A DNA stretch of 37,906 nt from Oscillospiraceae bacterium (lineage in GTDB: Bacteria; Bacillota; Clostridia; Oscillospirales; Oscillospiraceae). Under the pieces are notes generated by a model, which did not search any database, was not told the origin of the DNA, and saw nothing but the letters and a program-made list of their open reading frames with translations. The stretch spans positions 1 to 37,906 of the forward strand of contig JAQXMD010000122.1 in the NCBI GenBank assembly GCA_029012465.1, read 5' to 3'. Below, piece after piece: positions 22,388 through 29,577 of this stretch. The first letter of the stretch is position 1. Each line of letters begins with the position of its first letter. A program made the position numbers and the translations under genes.

Positions 22388-22548
22388 AGGAAGCTCTGGG
22401 TAAATCGGCAAGGAAACTTGGCAAGAGAATTTTCGTCAGAAAAAGGTGTAAAACCGCAGAAATACTTTGTGTATTGCAAGGTTTTACAAACGAATTTCTG
22501 GCGGAAAGAATCCCTCAAGACCCGCAGCCGAATTTATTCAGAGGTTCC
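22388..22548 (-). repeat. 162-bp interspersed repeat, copy B (MITE-like), in the ribU leader
   Basis: Same element as 3062-3223 and 27812-27973, in reverse orientation on this strand and therefore co-directional with ribU. It is nearly identical to copy C over most of its length (roughly 90% by eye). Ends are AGGAAGCTCTGGGTAAAT and AATTTATTCAGAGGTTCC. The central hairpin is best preserved here: GTAAAACC against GGTTTTAC with AATAC/GTATT above. It lies after the riboswitch terminator and just before the ribU ribosome-binding site. Confidence 0.88.
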
Positions 22549-22549
22549 G

Positions 22550-22592
22550 CAAAATAAAGAAAACACCTGAATACATGCCTTGCATTCAGGTG
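22550..22592 (-). terminator. Riboswitch-controlled terminator in the ribU leader
   Basis: On the minus strand ACACCTGAAT pairs with ATTCAGGTGT around an 11-base loop, followed by TTTCTTTATTTT. It lies 25 bases after the FMN aptamer and is the likely expression platform: FMN binding would favour termination before ribU. Confidence 0.88.
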
Positions 22593-22617
22593 TCACAATA
22601 CGTTGGGAGGTGTGAAA

Positions 22618-22779
22618 CACATCTTCTTTCATCCAGACTCGCGGCCAAAAGGCCGGTTACTGTCGGTACCGGAATCTCACCGGTTCGGCACCTTGAGGTG
22701 CTCGCGGACTGGGCAAAAGCCATCACCGCCGGTCGGGAATTGTAATGGAAGCCATTACGCACCCTGCCCTGAAAACATG
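22618..22779 (-). promoter_or_regulatory. FMN riboswitch (RFN element)
   Basis: The minus strand carries the full RFN consensus: CAGGGCAGGGTG, AATTCCCGACCGGCGGT, AGTCCGCGAGC, GAACCGGTGAGATTCCGGT, ACCGACAGT and, closing P1, GGATGAAAGAAGATG. P1 pairs CATGTTTTC with GAAGATGTG using G-U pairs. The variable P2, P3, P5 and P6 stems (for example CACC/GGTG and GGCC/GGCC) are all formed. The aptamer is followed by a terminator and the riboflavin transporter gene. Confidence 0.97.
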
Positions 22780-22804
22780 GTACATCAGATATTTTACTGT
22801 GGGT

Positions 22805-22833
22805 AGTTTAGCACACGAAGCATCTCTTGTCAA
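22805..22833 (-). promoter_or_regulatory. Promoter of the ribU leader
   Basis: On the minus strand, TTGACA (22828-22833), 17 bases, TAAACT (22805-22810). The transcript would start about 20 bases before the FMN aptamer. Confidence 0.85.
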
Positions 22834-22883
22834 TGACTTTCTGCGTGATTTCCCCAAAATCCTCCGGAGGGGAGGAAGAACGC

Positions 22884-22912
22884 TTGCCAAAGGCGGAAAT
22901 CCGATATATGAT
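22884..22912 (+). promoter_or_regulatory. Promoter of the SLOG-family gene
   Basis: TTGCCA (22884-22889), 17 bases, TATGAT (22907-22912), 30 bases before the ATG; the only convincing pair in this gap. Confidence 0.6.
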
Positions 22913-22942
22913 GTATACAAATAAATATTAGGAGTGAGAAAA

Positions 22943-23425
22943 ATGACCTGTGCCTTTTCCGGACACCGCCCGGAGAAGCTTCCCTGGGGAACCGATGAAT
23001 CGGACCCCCACTGCGTTGCCCTGAAAATCATCATGGAACGGCAGCTGCGGAAGCTCTGTGAATCCGGTGTGGATCATTTTATCTGCGGCATGGCAAGAGG
23101 CACAGATCAGTACTTTCTGGAGCTTCTTGTGAAATTGAAAGAGGAATTCTGCTTCACCATTGAGGCGGCGATTCCCTGTCCATCTCAGCCGGACTGTTGG
23201 CCACGGAAGGACCGGGAAAGATTTTATCGGAATCTTCGGCACTGTGACGCCATCTATATGGCGCAGGAAGTCTACTCTGAAGGCTGCATGGGCCGGAGGA
23301 ACCGCTACATGGTGGAGCATGCGGATATTCTGATGACCGTATTTGACGGCTCCCCCGGAGGAACTGCCTCCACGGTGGCCTATGCCCGTGCAAGGGGCGT
23401 AAAGGTCGTCCCCATCTGGCGTTAG
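22943..23425 (+). CDS. SLOG / YpsA-like family protein (DUF1273 type)
   Basis: The 160-residue protein belongs to the Rossmann-like SLOG superfamily (YpsA, LOG, DprA), thought to bind nucleotide-derived ligands; a few members affect cell division in Bacillus and Staphylococcus, but the biochemical role is open. Visible features are the N-terminal CAFSGHRPEKLP (3-14), a HFICGMARGTDQYFLEL block (glycine-rich turn with conserved D), IPCPSQPDCW, and the C-terminal DGSPGGTASTVAYARARG, which resembles the nucleotide-binding loop (GGT). ATG 22943 is 8 bases after AGGAG; GTG 22934 is a weaker option. Its TAG overlaps the TAA of the next, convergent gene by 4 bases. No partner gene hints at a pathway. 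Confidence 0.82.
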   Translation: MTCAFSGHRPEKLPWGTDESDPHCVALKIIMERQLRKLCESGVDHFICGMARGTDQYFLELLVKLKEEFCFTIEAAIPCPSQPDCWPRKDRERFYRNLRHCDAIYMAQEVYSEGCMGRRNRYMVEHADILMTVFDGSPGGTASTVAYARARGVKVVPIWR

Positions 23426-23886
23426 GTACCCAGCAGGGGTCGAAGGAAGCTGTCAGTGCCTGCCCGGGTCAGCTCTGCTGCAATGAGCTTGTTTTTGCAG
23501 ATCAGGATGGAGGCGTACACGGGATCGGAGTTTTCCTCCGGCCAGTTTTCCACTTGATAAACATACTGCATGGCCCGTTTGCCCTTGTACTTTTTCAGAG
23601 GCAGACCCTGAGCCTCCTGCATGGCGCCGTACTTGGTGTAGACCTCATTCCATTCCTCCGGAATCAGAACCTCCTGGGTGCGAATAGGGGTTTCGGACAC
23701 CTGATACCCGCAGGAATTCAGGTACTCCACCCGGGATTCCGGCGTGGAGAGCTTTACCGCTCCTGTGGCTTCAGCGCCGGAGGAACCCCGGTTGGCCAGA
23801 AAGATGATGAGAAGCAGCACCGCTGCGGCGGCAGCCACAATCCCAATGAGCTTGCTTTTTGATAATTTTGCGGTTAATATAATCAT
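23422..23886 (-). CDS. DUF4830-like membrane-anchored or exported protein
   Basis: Residues 11-30 of the 154-residue product are a hydrophobic segment preceded by lysines (KLSKSKLIG then a run of Ala, Val, Leu, Ile), ending ANRGSSG: a signal anchor or uncleaved signal peptide. The extracytoplasmic part has SRVEYLNSCGYQVSETPI, IPEEWNEVYTKYGAMQEAQG, then YKGKRAMQYVYQV and a C-terminal KLIAAELTRAGTDSF. This pattern is that of the DUF4830 family of Clostridia, of unknown function. The frame is open much further upstream, but ATG 23886 with AGGAGGAGATT directly before it is clear. It is divergent from rluB and ends overlapping the SLOG gene. I cannot assign a function. Confidence 0.72.
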   Translation of the reverse strand: MIILTAKLSKSKLIGIVAAAAAVLLLIIFLANRGSSGAEATGAVKLSTPESRVEYLNSCGYQVSETPIRTQEVLIPEEWNEVYTKYGAMQEAQGLPLKKYKGKRAMQYVYQVENWPEENSDPVYASILICKNKLIAAELTRAGTDSFLRPLLGT

Positions 23887-23988
23887 GGAATCTCCTCCTG
23901 CTGTTATTGCGGCTGTTCCGCTTTTCGGAATAACATATGCACAGCATGGACAAACAAGAACCGAAGAAAAGGACGGTGACATGCCGTG

Positions 23989-24672
23989 ATGCGTCTGGAT
24001 AAATTTCTTTCCGAGGCAAACGTTGCCAGCAGAAAAGCCATCAAACAGATGATAAAGGAAGCAAGGGTCAGGGTGGACGGTGTGCCGGCCAAAAGTCCCG
24101 ATCAGAAGATCGATGAGCATACGTCTCAGGTGATGGTGGACGGAAAGGAAATCCGTTTGGGCGGCAGAATTGTGCTGATGCTTCACAAACCGGCGGGATT
24201 TGTGACCTCCACCAGCGATCCCAGAGACCGAACGGTGATGGAGCTGCTTCCGGCGGAGTATCAGAAGCTGTTCCCCGTGGGACGGCTGGACAAGGAAACC
24301 GAGGGGATGCTGCTTTTTACCAATGACGGAGAGCTGGGGCACAGGCTCACCGCTCCAAAGCATCAGGTGGAGAAGCGGTATTACGCGGAAACCGATGGTC
24401 AGCCCGATGAAAAGGATGCTGAGGCCTTCCGGCAGGGGATCATCCTTCGGGACGGTACAAAATGTCTCCCTGCGGAGCTGGAGCCTTTTCCCGGAGGCTG
24501 CTATGTGACAGTGCGGGAGGGGAAGTATCATCAGGTTCGCAGAATGCTTGCTTCCAGAGGAAAACCGGTGACATATCTCCGCCGGGAAATGGAGGGCGGA
24601 TTGAAACTCGGCGGCCTGAGGCCGGGAGAATTCCGAATCCTCCAAGACGAAGAAGTCATAAACTTGTTGTAG
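23989..24672 (+). CDS. RsuA/RluB-family rRNA pseudouridine synthase
   Basis: The enzyme converts a specific rRNA uridine to pseudouridine. The 227-residue protein has an N-terminal S4 RNA-binding domain (1-60: MRLDKFLSEANVASRKAI, VRVDG) and a catalytic domain with the family motif GRLDKETEGMLLFTNDG (98-114; catalytic Asp101). KRYYAE and GKYHQVRRMLA complete the RsuA-subfamily pattern. The length fits the RsuA/RluB/E/F group. Whether it acts on 16S (RsuA) or 23S (RluB) cannot be decided from sequence. GTG at 23986 directly precedes ATG 23989; the ATG is taken. It stands alone, between a divergent neighbour and a 147-base gap. Confidence 0.9.
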   Translation: MRLDKFLSEANVASRKAIKQMIKEARVRVDGVPAKSPDQKIDEHTSQVMVDGKEIRLGGRIVLMLHKPAGFVTSTSDPRDRTVMELLPAEYQKLFPVGRLDKETEGMLLFTNDGELGHRLTAPKHQVEKRYYAETDGQPDEKDAEAFRQGIILRDGTKCLPAELEPFPGGCYVTVREGKYHQVRRMLASRGKPVTYLRREMEGGLKLGGLRPGEFRILQDEEVINLL

Positions 24673-24712
24673 CTTTTCACATAATTTTAACAAAATTTTG
24701 GCTCAATGGGCA

Positions 24713-24748
24713 GAATTCACAAAGGATTTTCAAAAGCTTTGTGAATTC
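24713..24748. promoter_or_regulatory. 12-bp perfect inverted repeat upstream of the ATPase promoter
   Basis: GAATTCACAAAG (24713-24724) and CTTTGTGAATTC (24737-24748) are perfect complements separated by 12 bases. It lies six bases before the -35 of the next gene and 40 bases after rluB. No U-run follows on either strand, so it is a poor terminator. A two-site operator for a dimeric or tetrameric regulator is the better guess. Confidence 0.65.
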
Positions 24749-24754
24749 GGATAC

Positions 24755-24783
24755 TATACAGAAAGCATCCGTTGTGCTAGAAT
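24755..24783 (+). promoter_or_regulatory. Promoter of the carbohydrate-ABC ATPase gene
   Basis: TATACA (24755-24760), 17 bases, TAGAAT (24778-24783) with an upstream TGC that makes it an extended -10. Confidence 0.7.
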
Positions 24784-24819
24784 ATCACTATCTTAAACAA
24801 GCAAAGATGGGGGTATATT

Positions 24820-25947
24820 ATGTCCAGCGTAACTATGAAGCATATTTATAAGAAATATGCAGGCGGTGTCATTGCAGTCACCGACTTTAACCTTGATATC
24901 GAAGATAAGGAATTTATCATTCTCGTCGGTCCTTCCGGCTGTGGTAAATCCACCACTCTGCGTATGATCGCAGGCCTTGAGGAGATCTCCGAGGGCGAGC
25001 TGTACATCGACGGCAAGCTCTGCAACGACGTTCCTCCCAAGGAGAGAGACATCGCAATGGTGTTCCAGAACTATGCTCTGTATCCGCATATGACCGTTTA
25101 TGAGAACATGTCCTTCGGCCTGAAGCTCCGCAAGACTCCCAAGGATGAGATCCGCCGCCGCGTGGAAGAGGCTGCTCAGATTCTGGAGATCGAGCATCTG
25201 CTCGACCGTAAGCCCGCCGCTCTGTCCGGTGGTCAGCGTCAGCGTGTTGCCCTGGGCCGTGCCATCGTGCGTAACCCCAAGGTCTTCCTGCTGGACGAGC
25301 CTCTGTCCAACCTGGACGCAAAGCTCCGTGCACAGATGCGTTCCGAGCTGACCAAGCTCCACAAGAAGCTCGACACCACCTTTATTTACGTTACCCACGA
25401 CCAGACCGAGGCTATGACCATGGGCTCCCGTATCGTCGTCATGAAGGACGGCGTTCAGCAGCAGGTCTCCACTCCTCAGGATCTGTATCAGAACCCCAAC
25501 AACCGTTTTGTCGCTACCTTCATCGGCTCTCCTGCAATGAACATGCTGGACGATTCCAAGCTGACCGAAAAGGACGGCAAGCTGTACATCACCTTCGGCG
25601 ACGAGCAGGACAACGCTACCATCGAGGTTCCCGAGTCCATCGCCAGCAAGCCCGCTGTTCGTTCCTACATCGGCAAGGAAGTTGTTATGGGCATCCGTCC
25701 CGAGCACGTCCATGACGAGGCAATTTACCTCAACAACTATCCTCAGTACAAGTGCACCGTTACTGTTGATACCGTCGAGCCTCTGGGTTCCGAGACCAAC
25801 CTGTTCCTGATCATTGGCGGCAAGCAGTTCACTGCCCGCGTCGATCCTACCTCCACCGCAAAGATGGGCGACAAGATCGAGATCACCATGGAAGCAGAGC
25901 GTATGCACCTGTTCGATCCCGAGACCGAGAAGTGCATCGACCTCTAA
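24820..25947 (+). CDS. ugpC: Carbohydrate ABC transporter ATP-binding protein (UgpC/MsmX/MalK family)
   Basis: This is the energy-coupling subunit of CUT1-type sugar importers; in Firmicutes one such MsmX-type ATPase often serves many permeases. The 375-residue protein has Walker A GPSGCGKST (37-45), the Q-loop VFQNYALYPH, signature LSGGQRQR (135-142), Walker B VFLLDEP (155-161), switch VTHDQTEA, and a C-terminal OB-fold regulatory domain from about 240 (MGIRPEHV, VEPLGSETNLFL). It stands alone with its own promoter and terminator and no permease or binding protein nearby, which supports the multitask role. Codon use is strongly biased (CGT, GGT, CTG, TCC), like a highly expressed gene. Only GGGGG before TATATT-ATG serves as ribosome-binding site. 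The gene symbol is by family, not proven orthology. Confidence 0.92.
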   Translation: MSSVTMKHIYKKYAGGVIAVTDFNLDIEDKEFIILVGPSGCGKSTTLRMIAGLEEISEGELYIDGKLCNDVPPKERDIAMVFQNYALYPHMTVYENMSFGLKLRKTPKDEIRRRVEEAAQILEIEHLLDRKPAALSGGQRQRVALGRAIVRNPKVFLLDEPLSNLDAKLRAQMRSELTKLHKKLDTTFIYVTHDQTEAMTMGSRIVVMKDGVQQQVSTPQDLYQNPNNRFVATFIGSPAMNMLDDSKLTEKDGKLYITFGDEQDNATIEVPESIASKPAVRSYIGKEVVMGIRPEHVHDEAIYLNNYPQYKCTVTVDTVEPLGSETNLFLIIGGKQFTARVDPTSTAKMGDKIEITMEAERMHLFDPETEKCIDL

Positions 25948-25971
25948 TTCGGATTGCAAATTGAATGATTT

Positions 25972-26000
25972 GAGCCGGCCCGAAAGGGTCGGCTCTTTTT
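25972..26000 (+). terminator. Terminator of the ATPase gene
   Basis: GAGCCGGCCC, GAAA loop, GGGTCGGCTC (one G-T pair), then TTTTT. Confidence 0.95.
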
Positions 26001-26019
26001 CTGTGTAATGAAATGCCCG

Positions 26020-26053
26020 AAAAATGCCCGATTCCGAGTTCTCGGAATCGGGC
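26020..26053 (-). terminator. Terminator of glnS
   Basis: On the minus strand GCCCGATTCCGA pairs with TCGGAATCGGGC, then ATTTTT. It begins 14 bases after the glnS stop. Confidence 0.92.
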
Positions 26054-26067
26054 CAAGTAACGTTTTC

Positions 26068-27744
26068 TTACTTCTTGGGCTTGAAGCTGTCCTTCAGGCT
26101 CACGGAGCGGTTGAAAATCAAATGCTCAGGAGTGGAATCCTTGTCGGCACAGAAGTAGCCGATGCGCATGAACTGATAGCTGTCTCCGGCCTTGGCCTCT
26201 GCAAGAGCCGCCTCCACCTTGGCGCCGGCGAGGATGGTCAGAGAGTCGGGATTCAGGCAGTCCAGGAAGTTCTTGTCTCCTGCATCGGGATCGGGATCAG
26301 AGAACAGGTTGTCATAGAGACGGACCTCAGCATCCACAGCATTTTCCGCGTCCACCCAGTGGATGGTAGCGCCCTTGACCTTCCGGCCGTCGGCAGGATC
26401 GCCGCCGCGGCTGTCGGGATCATAGGTGCAGAGGATTTCCGTGATGTTCCCATCGGCATCCTTTGTGCAGCCGGTGCAGCGGATCAGGTAGGCGCCCTTC
26501 AGACGGCACTCGGGGCCATCGGGATACAGACGCTTGTACTTGGGAACGGGAACCTCTAGGAAATCATCGGCTTCCACGAACAGATGACGGGAGAAGCTTA
26601 CCTGACGGGTGCCGTCCTCAGGATGACCGGGATTGTTTTCTACCTCAAAGAGCTCTGTCTGGCCCTCGGGATAGTTGGTGATGGTCATGGGGATGGGACG
26701 GGTCACAGCCATAACCCGCTGTGCGGTTTCGTTCAGGTCCTCCCGGAGGCAGTGCTCCAGGAAGGAGTATTCCACCACGGAGTATACCTTGGAAACGCCG
26801 ATGCGGTCGCAGAAATTGCGGATGGACTTGGGGGTGTATCCCCGGCGGCGGAGACCACACAGGGTGGGCATCCGGGGGTCGTCCCAGCCGGAGACATAGT
26901 GCTCTTCCACCAGCTTCCGGAGCTTCCGCTTGCTCATGACCGTGTAGTTGATGTTCAGGCGGGCAAATTCGATCTGTCGGGGCTTGGCAGGGAGATCCAC
27001 GTGCTCCACCACCCAGTTGTACAGAGGACGATGGTTTTCATATTCCAGAGAACACAGGGAGTGGGTGATCCCCTCCAGCGCGTCCTGAATGGGATGGGCA
27101 AAGTCATACATGGGGAAGATGCACCAGTTTGTGCCCTGACGGTGATGCTCGATGTAGCGGATGCGGTAGAGCACCGGGTCCCGCATGTTGATGTTGCCGG
27201 ATTCCAGATCGATTTTGGCCCGGAGGGTATATTTTCCCTCGGGGAATTCACCGGCACGCATCCGGCGGAACAGGTCAAGGCTTTCCTCCATGGGGCGGTC
27301 CCGATAGGGGGAAATGGCAGGGTGATAGAGATCTCCACGGTACTCCTTGAACTGCTCGGCGGAAAGCTCACAGACATAGGCAAGGCCCTTTTTAATCAGT
27401 CCTTCCGCCAGCTCGTAGGTCTTTTCAAAATAGTCGGAGCCATAGAAGAAACGGTCATCCCAGTCAAAGCCCAGCCAGTGAATATCCTCCTGAATGGCAT
27501 CGACGTACTCGGTGTCCTCCTTGGCAGGGTTGGTGTCGTCCATGCGGAGGTTGCAGATACCGCCAAACTTCTGTGCGCTGCCGAAGTCAATGCAAAGGGC
27601 CTTGCAGTGGCCGATGTGCAGATAGCCGTTGGGCTCCGGCGGGAAACGGGTATGAACCTGCATACCCTCAAACTGACCGCCGGGGGCAATGTCCTGACTG
27701 ATAAAGGTGTGAATAAAATTGCTGGATTCTTCAAATTCCGGCAT
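26068..27744 (-). CDS. glnS: Glutaminyl-tRNA synthetase
   Basis: GlnRS charges tRNA-Gln directly with glutamine, so this organism does not depend only on the Glu-tRNA(Gln) amidotransferase route usual in Firmicutes. The 558-residue protein shows class I motifs HIGH (43-46, in RFPPEPNGYLHIGHCKA) and VMSKRKL (269-275, the KMSKS equivalent), and GlnRS-specific stretches such as LRMDDTNP, YDFAHPIQDALEGITHSLC and the C-terminal two-domain beta-barrel with GYFCADKDS. HPIQDALEGITHSLC followed by EYENHRPLYNW separates GlnRS from GluRS. AAAGGAT precedes the ATG. The leader contains repeat copy C in antisense direction. I looked for a T-box and saw none. Confidence 0.96.
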   Translation of the reverse strand: MPEFEESSNFIHTFISQDIAPGGQFEGMQVHTRFPPEPNGYLHIGHCKALCIDFGSAQKFGGICNLRMDDTNPAKEDTEYVDAIQEDIHWLGFDWDDRFFYGSDYFEKTYELAEGLIKKGLAYVCELSAEQFKEYRGDLYHPAISPYRDRPMEESLDLFRRMRAGEFPEGKYTLRAKIDLESGNINMRDPVLYRIRYIEHHRQGTNWCIFPMYDFAHPIQDALEGITHSLCSLEYENHRPLYNWVVEHVDLPAKPRQIEFARLNINYTVMSKRKLRKLVEEHYVSGWDDPRMPTLCGLRRRGYTPKSIRNFCDRIGVSKVYSVVEYSFLEHCLREDLNETAQRVMAVTRPIPMTITNYPEGQTELFEVENNPGHPEDGTRQVSFSRHLFVEADDFLEVPVPKYKRLYPDGPECRLKGAYLIRCTGCTKDADGNITEILCTYDPDSRGGDPADGRKVKGATIHWVDAENAVDAEVRLYDNLFSDPDPDAGDKNFLDCLNPDSLTILAGAKVEAALAEAKAGDSYQFMRIGYFCADKDSTPEHLIFNRSVSLKDSFKPKK

Positions 27745-27811
27745 ATGAAAACATCCTTTCTATGTTGAAGTCACAGCGGGAGGGCTGCGATATGGTTGCG
27801 ATTGTGCGTTT

Positions 27812-27973
27812 GGGAATCTCTGAATAAATGCGTCTGCGGGTCTTGACGGATTCTTTCCGTCAGAAATTCGTTTGTAAAACCTTGCAATACACAAAGTATT
27901 CCTGCGGTTTCACACCTTTTTCTGACGAAAATTCTCTCGCCAAGCCTCCTTGCTGATTTAATCAGAGCTTCCT
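27812..27973 (+). repeat. 162-bp interspersed repeat, copy C (MITE-like), in the glnS leader
   Basis: Third copy, used here as the reference. Ends are GGGAATCTCTGAAT and AATCAGAGCTTCCT. Internal pairings are TGACGGA/TCCGTCA (27844-27861), AATAC/GTATT flanked by GCA/TGC and AAACC/GGTTT, and a longer-range match CGTCAGAAA to TTTCTGACG. The element lies between the glnS promoter (27986-28014, minus) and the glnS start, so it is transcribed in antisense into the glnS leader. Confidence 0.88.
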
Positions 27974-27985
27974 GTTAGATAAAAT

Positions 27986-28014
27986 ATTATACCCGTTTTT
28001 TTCGCACTTTGCAA
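27986..28014 (-). promoter_or_regulatory. Promoter of glnS
   Basis: On the minus strand, TTGCAA (28009-28014), 17 bases, TATAAT (27986-27991). The repeat copy C starts about 6 bases after the expected transcription start. The gap 27745-28218 otherwise holds only this, the repeat and the pyrH leader. Confidence 0.85.
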
Positions 28015-28218
28015 TTGATTTTCGGATTTTGATGAAAAAAGCGGCGCACCCGGGATATTTGCCGCAGATAATTCCGAAGGGACCCTGTGCAAAAAGTAAA
28101 AAAATTATAAACCAATGAATTTCCTCTTTCTTTCTCGGCAAAATTAGGGTAGAATAGGGACGACAACTTTATGATGCAGCCGGAGTGCCCGGCTGACGGA
28201 AAATAAAGGAGAATGAAT

Positions 28219-28935
28219 ATGAGTGAACCGCATTATAAACGTGTGCTGCTGAAGATCAGCGGTGAGGCCCTTGCCGGAGATGCAAGACGCGGTCTTGATT
28301 TTGATGTGATCGGTGAGGTTTGCGATGTCATTAAAAAGTGCGTGGAAAAGGGCGTTCAGGTGGCTGTCGTTGTGGGCGGCGGCAACTTCTGGCGTGGCCT
28401 GAAGGACGGCGGCGACCGAATGCAGCGGGTGCGTGCCGACCATATGGGCATGCTGGCCACCACCATCAATGCACTGGCCATTGCTGATTCTCTGGAGCAG
28501 CGGGATGTGGAGGTTCGTGTGCAGACCGCCATTGAGATGCGCTCCATTGCGGAGCCATACATCCGTTCCAAGGCTTGCCGCCATCTGGAGAAGGGCCGTG
28601 TGGTCATTTTCGGCTGCGGCACCGGCAACCCCTATTTCTCCACCGATACCGGCGCTGCCCTCCGTGCCGCTGAGATCGACGCGGATGTGATTCTGCTGGC
28701 AAAGAACATCGACGGCGTTTATGACAGCGATCCCGCTGTGAACCCCGATGCGAAGAAGTATGACGAAATCACCTATGCGCAGGTGCTGGCACAGCAGCTT
28801 CAGGTGATGGATACCACTGCCACCAGTCTCTGCATGGATAACAACATCCCTGTTTTCGTCTTTGCCCTGAAGGAGCCTGAGAATATTCTCAGAGCTGCCA
28901 TGGGTGAAAACATTGGTACTTATGTTCACGGCTGA
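28219..28935 (+). CDS. pyrH: UMP kinase PyrH
   Basis: PyrH phosphorylates UMP to UDP and is the bacterial hexameric type of the amino-acid kinase fold. The 238-residue protein has KISGEALAG (about 11-19), [11 protein letters not shown], the allosteric and UMP-binding region [17 protein letters not shown], and [20 protein letters not shown] with [18 protein letters not shown] (28206-28211) lies 7 bases before ATG 28219, so this is chosen over ATG 28213. Upstream, TAGAAT at 28150-28155 may be the -10 but I see no good -35; a small AGCCGG/CCGGCT hairpin (28178-28194) is in the leader. It heads the conserved pyrH-frr-uppS-cdsA-dxr-rseP-ispG-polC run. Confidence 0.96.
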   Translation: MSEPHYKRVLLKISGEALAGDARRGLDFDVIGEVCDVIKKCVEKGVQVAVVVGGGNFWRGLKDGGDRMQRVRADHMGMLATTINALAIADSLEQRDVEVRVQTAIEMRSIAEPYIRSKACRHLEKGRVVIFGCGTGNPYFSTDTGAALRAAEIDADVILLAKNIDGVYDSDPAVNPDAKKYDEITYAQVLAQQLQVMDTTATSLCMDNNIPVFVFALKEPENILRAAMGENIGTYVHG

Positions 28936-28971
28936 TAAGCGCTCTATGAATTGTTATAAGGAGGAACTACC

Positions 28972-29526
28972 ATGAAAGTTGATATGAAGCCCTATAGCGC
29001 CAGAATGGATAAGACTCTGGACGCTCTGTCCGCTCAGTTTGCTGCCGTCCGTGCAGGACGGGCAAATGCTGCTGTGCTGGACCGTATTTCCGTTGAATAC
29101 TACGGTGTTGATACCCCCATCAATCAGGTGGGCACCATCAGCTCCCCCGATCCCAGAACTCTGGTGATCGAGCCCTGGGATAAGAGCCTGCTCAAGAGCA
29201 TTCAGAAGGCCATTCAGGTCAGCGATCTGGGCATCAATCCCCAGAACGACGGCCACATCATCCGTCTGACCTTCCCCCAGCTTACAGAGGAGCGCCGTAA
29301 GGAGCTGACCAAGCAGATCAAAAAGTATGCCGAGGACGGTAAGGTTGCAGTCCGCAACATCCGCCGGGATGCCATGGATTCCATCAAGGCCATGAAGAAA
29401 AAGTCCGAAATCACCGAGGACGAGCAGAAAACCGCCGAGAAGGATCTGCAGAAGGTCACTGACGACTATATCAAGAAGGTTGACGATCTGGCAGCAAAGA
29501 AGGAAAAGGAACTGATGGAGCTGTAA
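28972..29526 (+). CDS. frr: Ribosome recycling factor
   Basis: RRF, with EF-G, splits post-termination ribosomes. The 184-residue protein is of standard length and shows the signature AAVRAGRANAAVLDRISVEY, PINQVGTISSPDPRTLVI, and the C-terminal helices with KYAEDGKVAVRNIRRDA and KKSEITEDEQKTAEKDLQ. AAGGAGG lies before the ATG, 36 bases after pyrH. Confidence 0.97.
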   Translation: MKVDMKPYSARMDKTLDALSAQFAAVRAGRANAAVLDRISVEYYGVDTPINQVGTISSPDPRTLVIEPWDKSLLKSIQKAIQVSDLGINPQNDGHIIRLTFPQLTEERRKELTKQIKKYAEDGKVAVRNIRRDAMDSIKAMKKKSEITEDEQKTAEKDLQKVTDDYIKKVDDLAAKKEKELMEL

Positions 29527-29577
29527 TTGCCCGGAGATTCCAAAAATCGCAGGTCATTCCGTTTTGCGGATGCTCTT

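Noticed and set aside
24684..24712. Terminator of rluB in the AT-rich stretch after its stop
   Set aside because: AAATTTTG-like runs give only very short stems; not convincing.
27745..27985. T-box riboswitch for glnS
   Set aside because: The leader is made of repeat copy C and about 65 bases more; I found no T-box core sequence or terminator/antiterminator pair.
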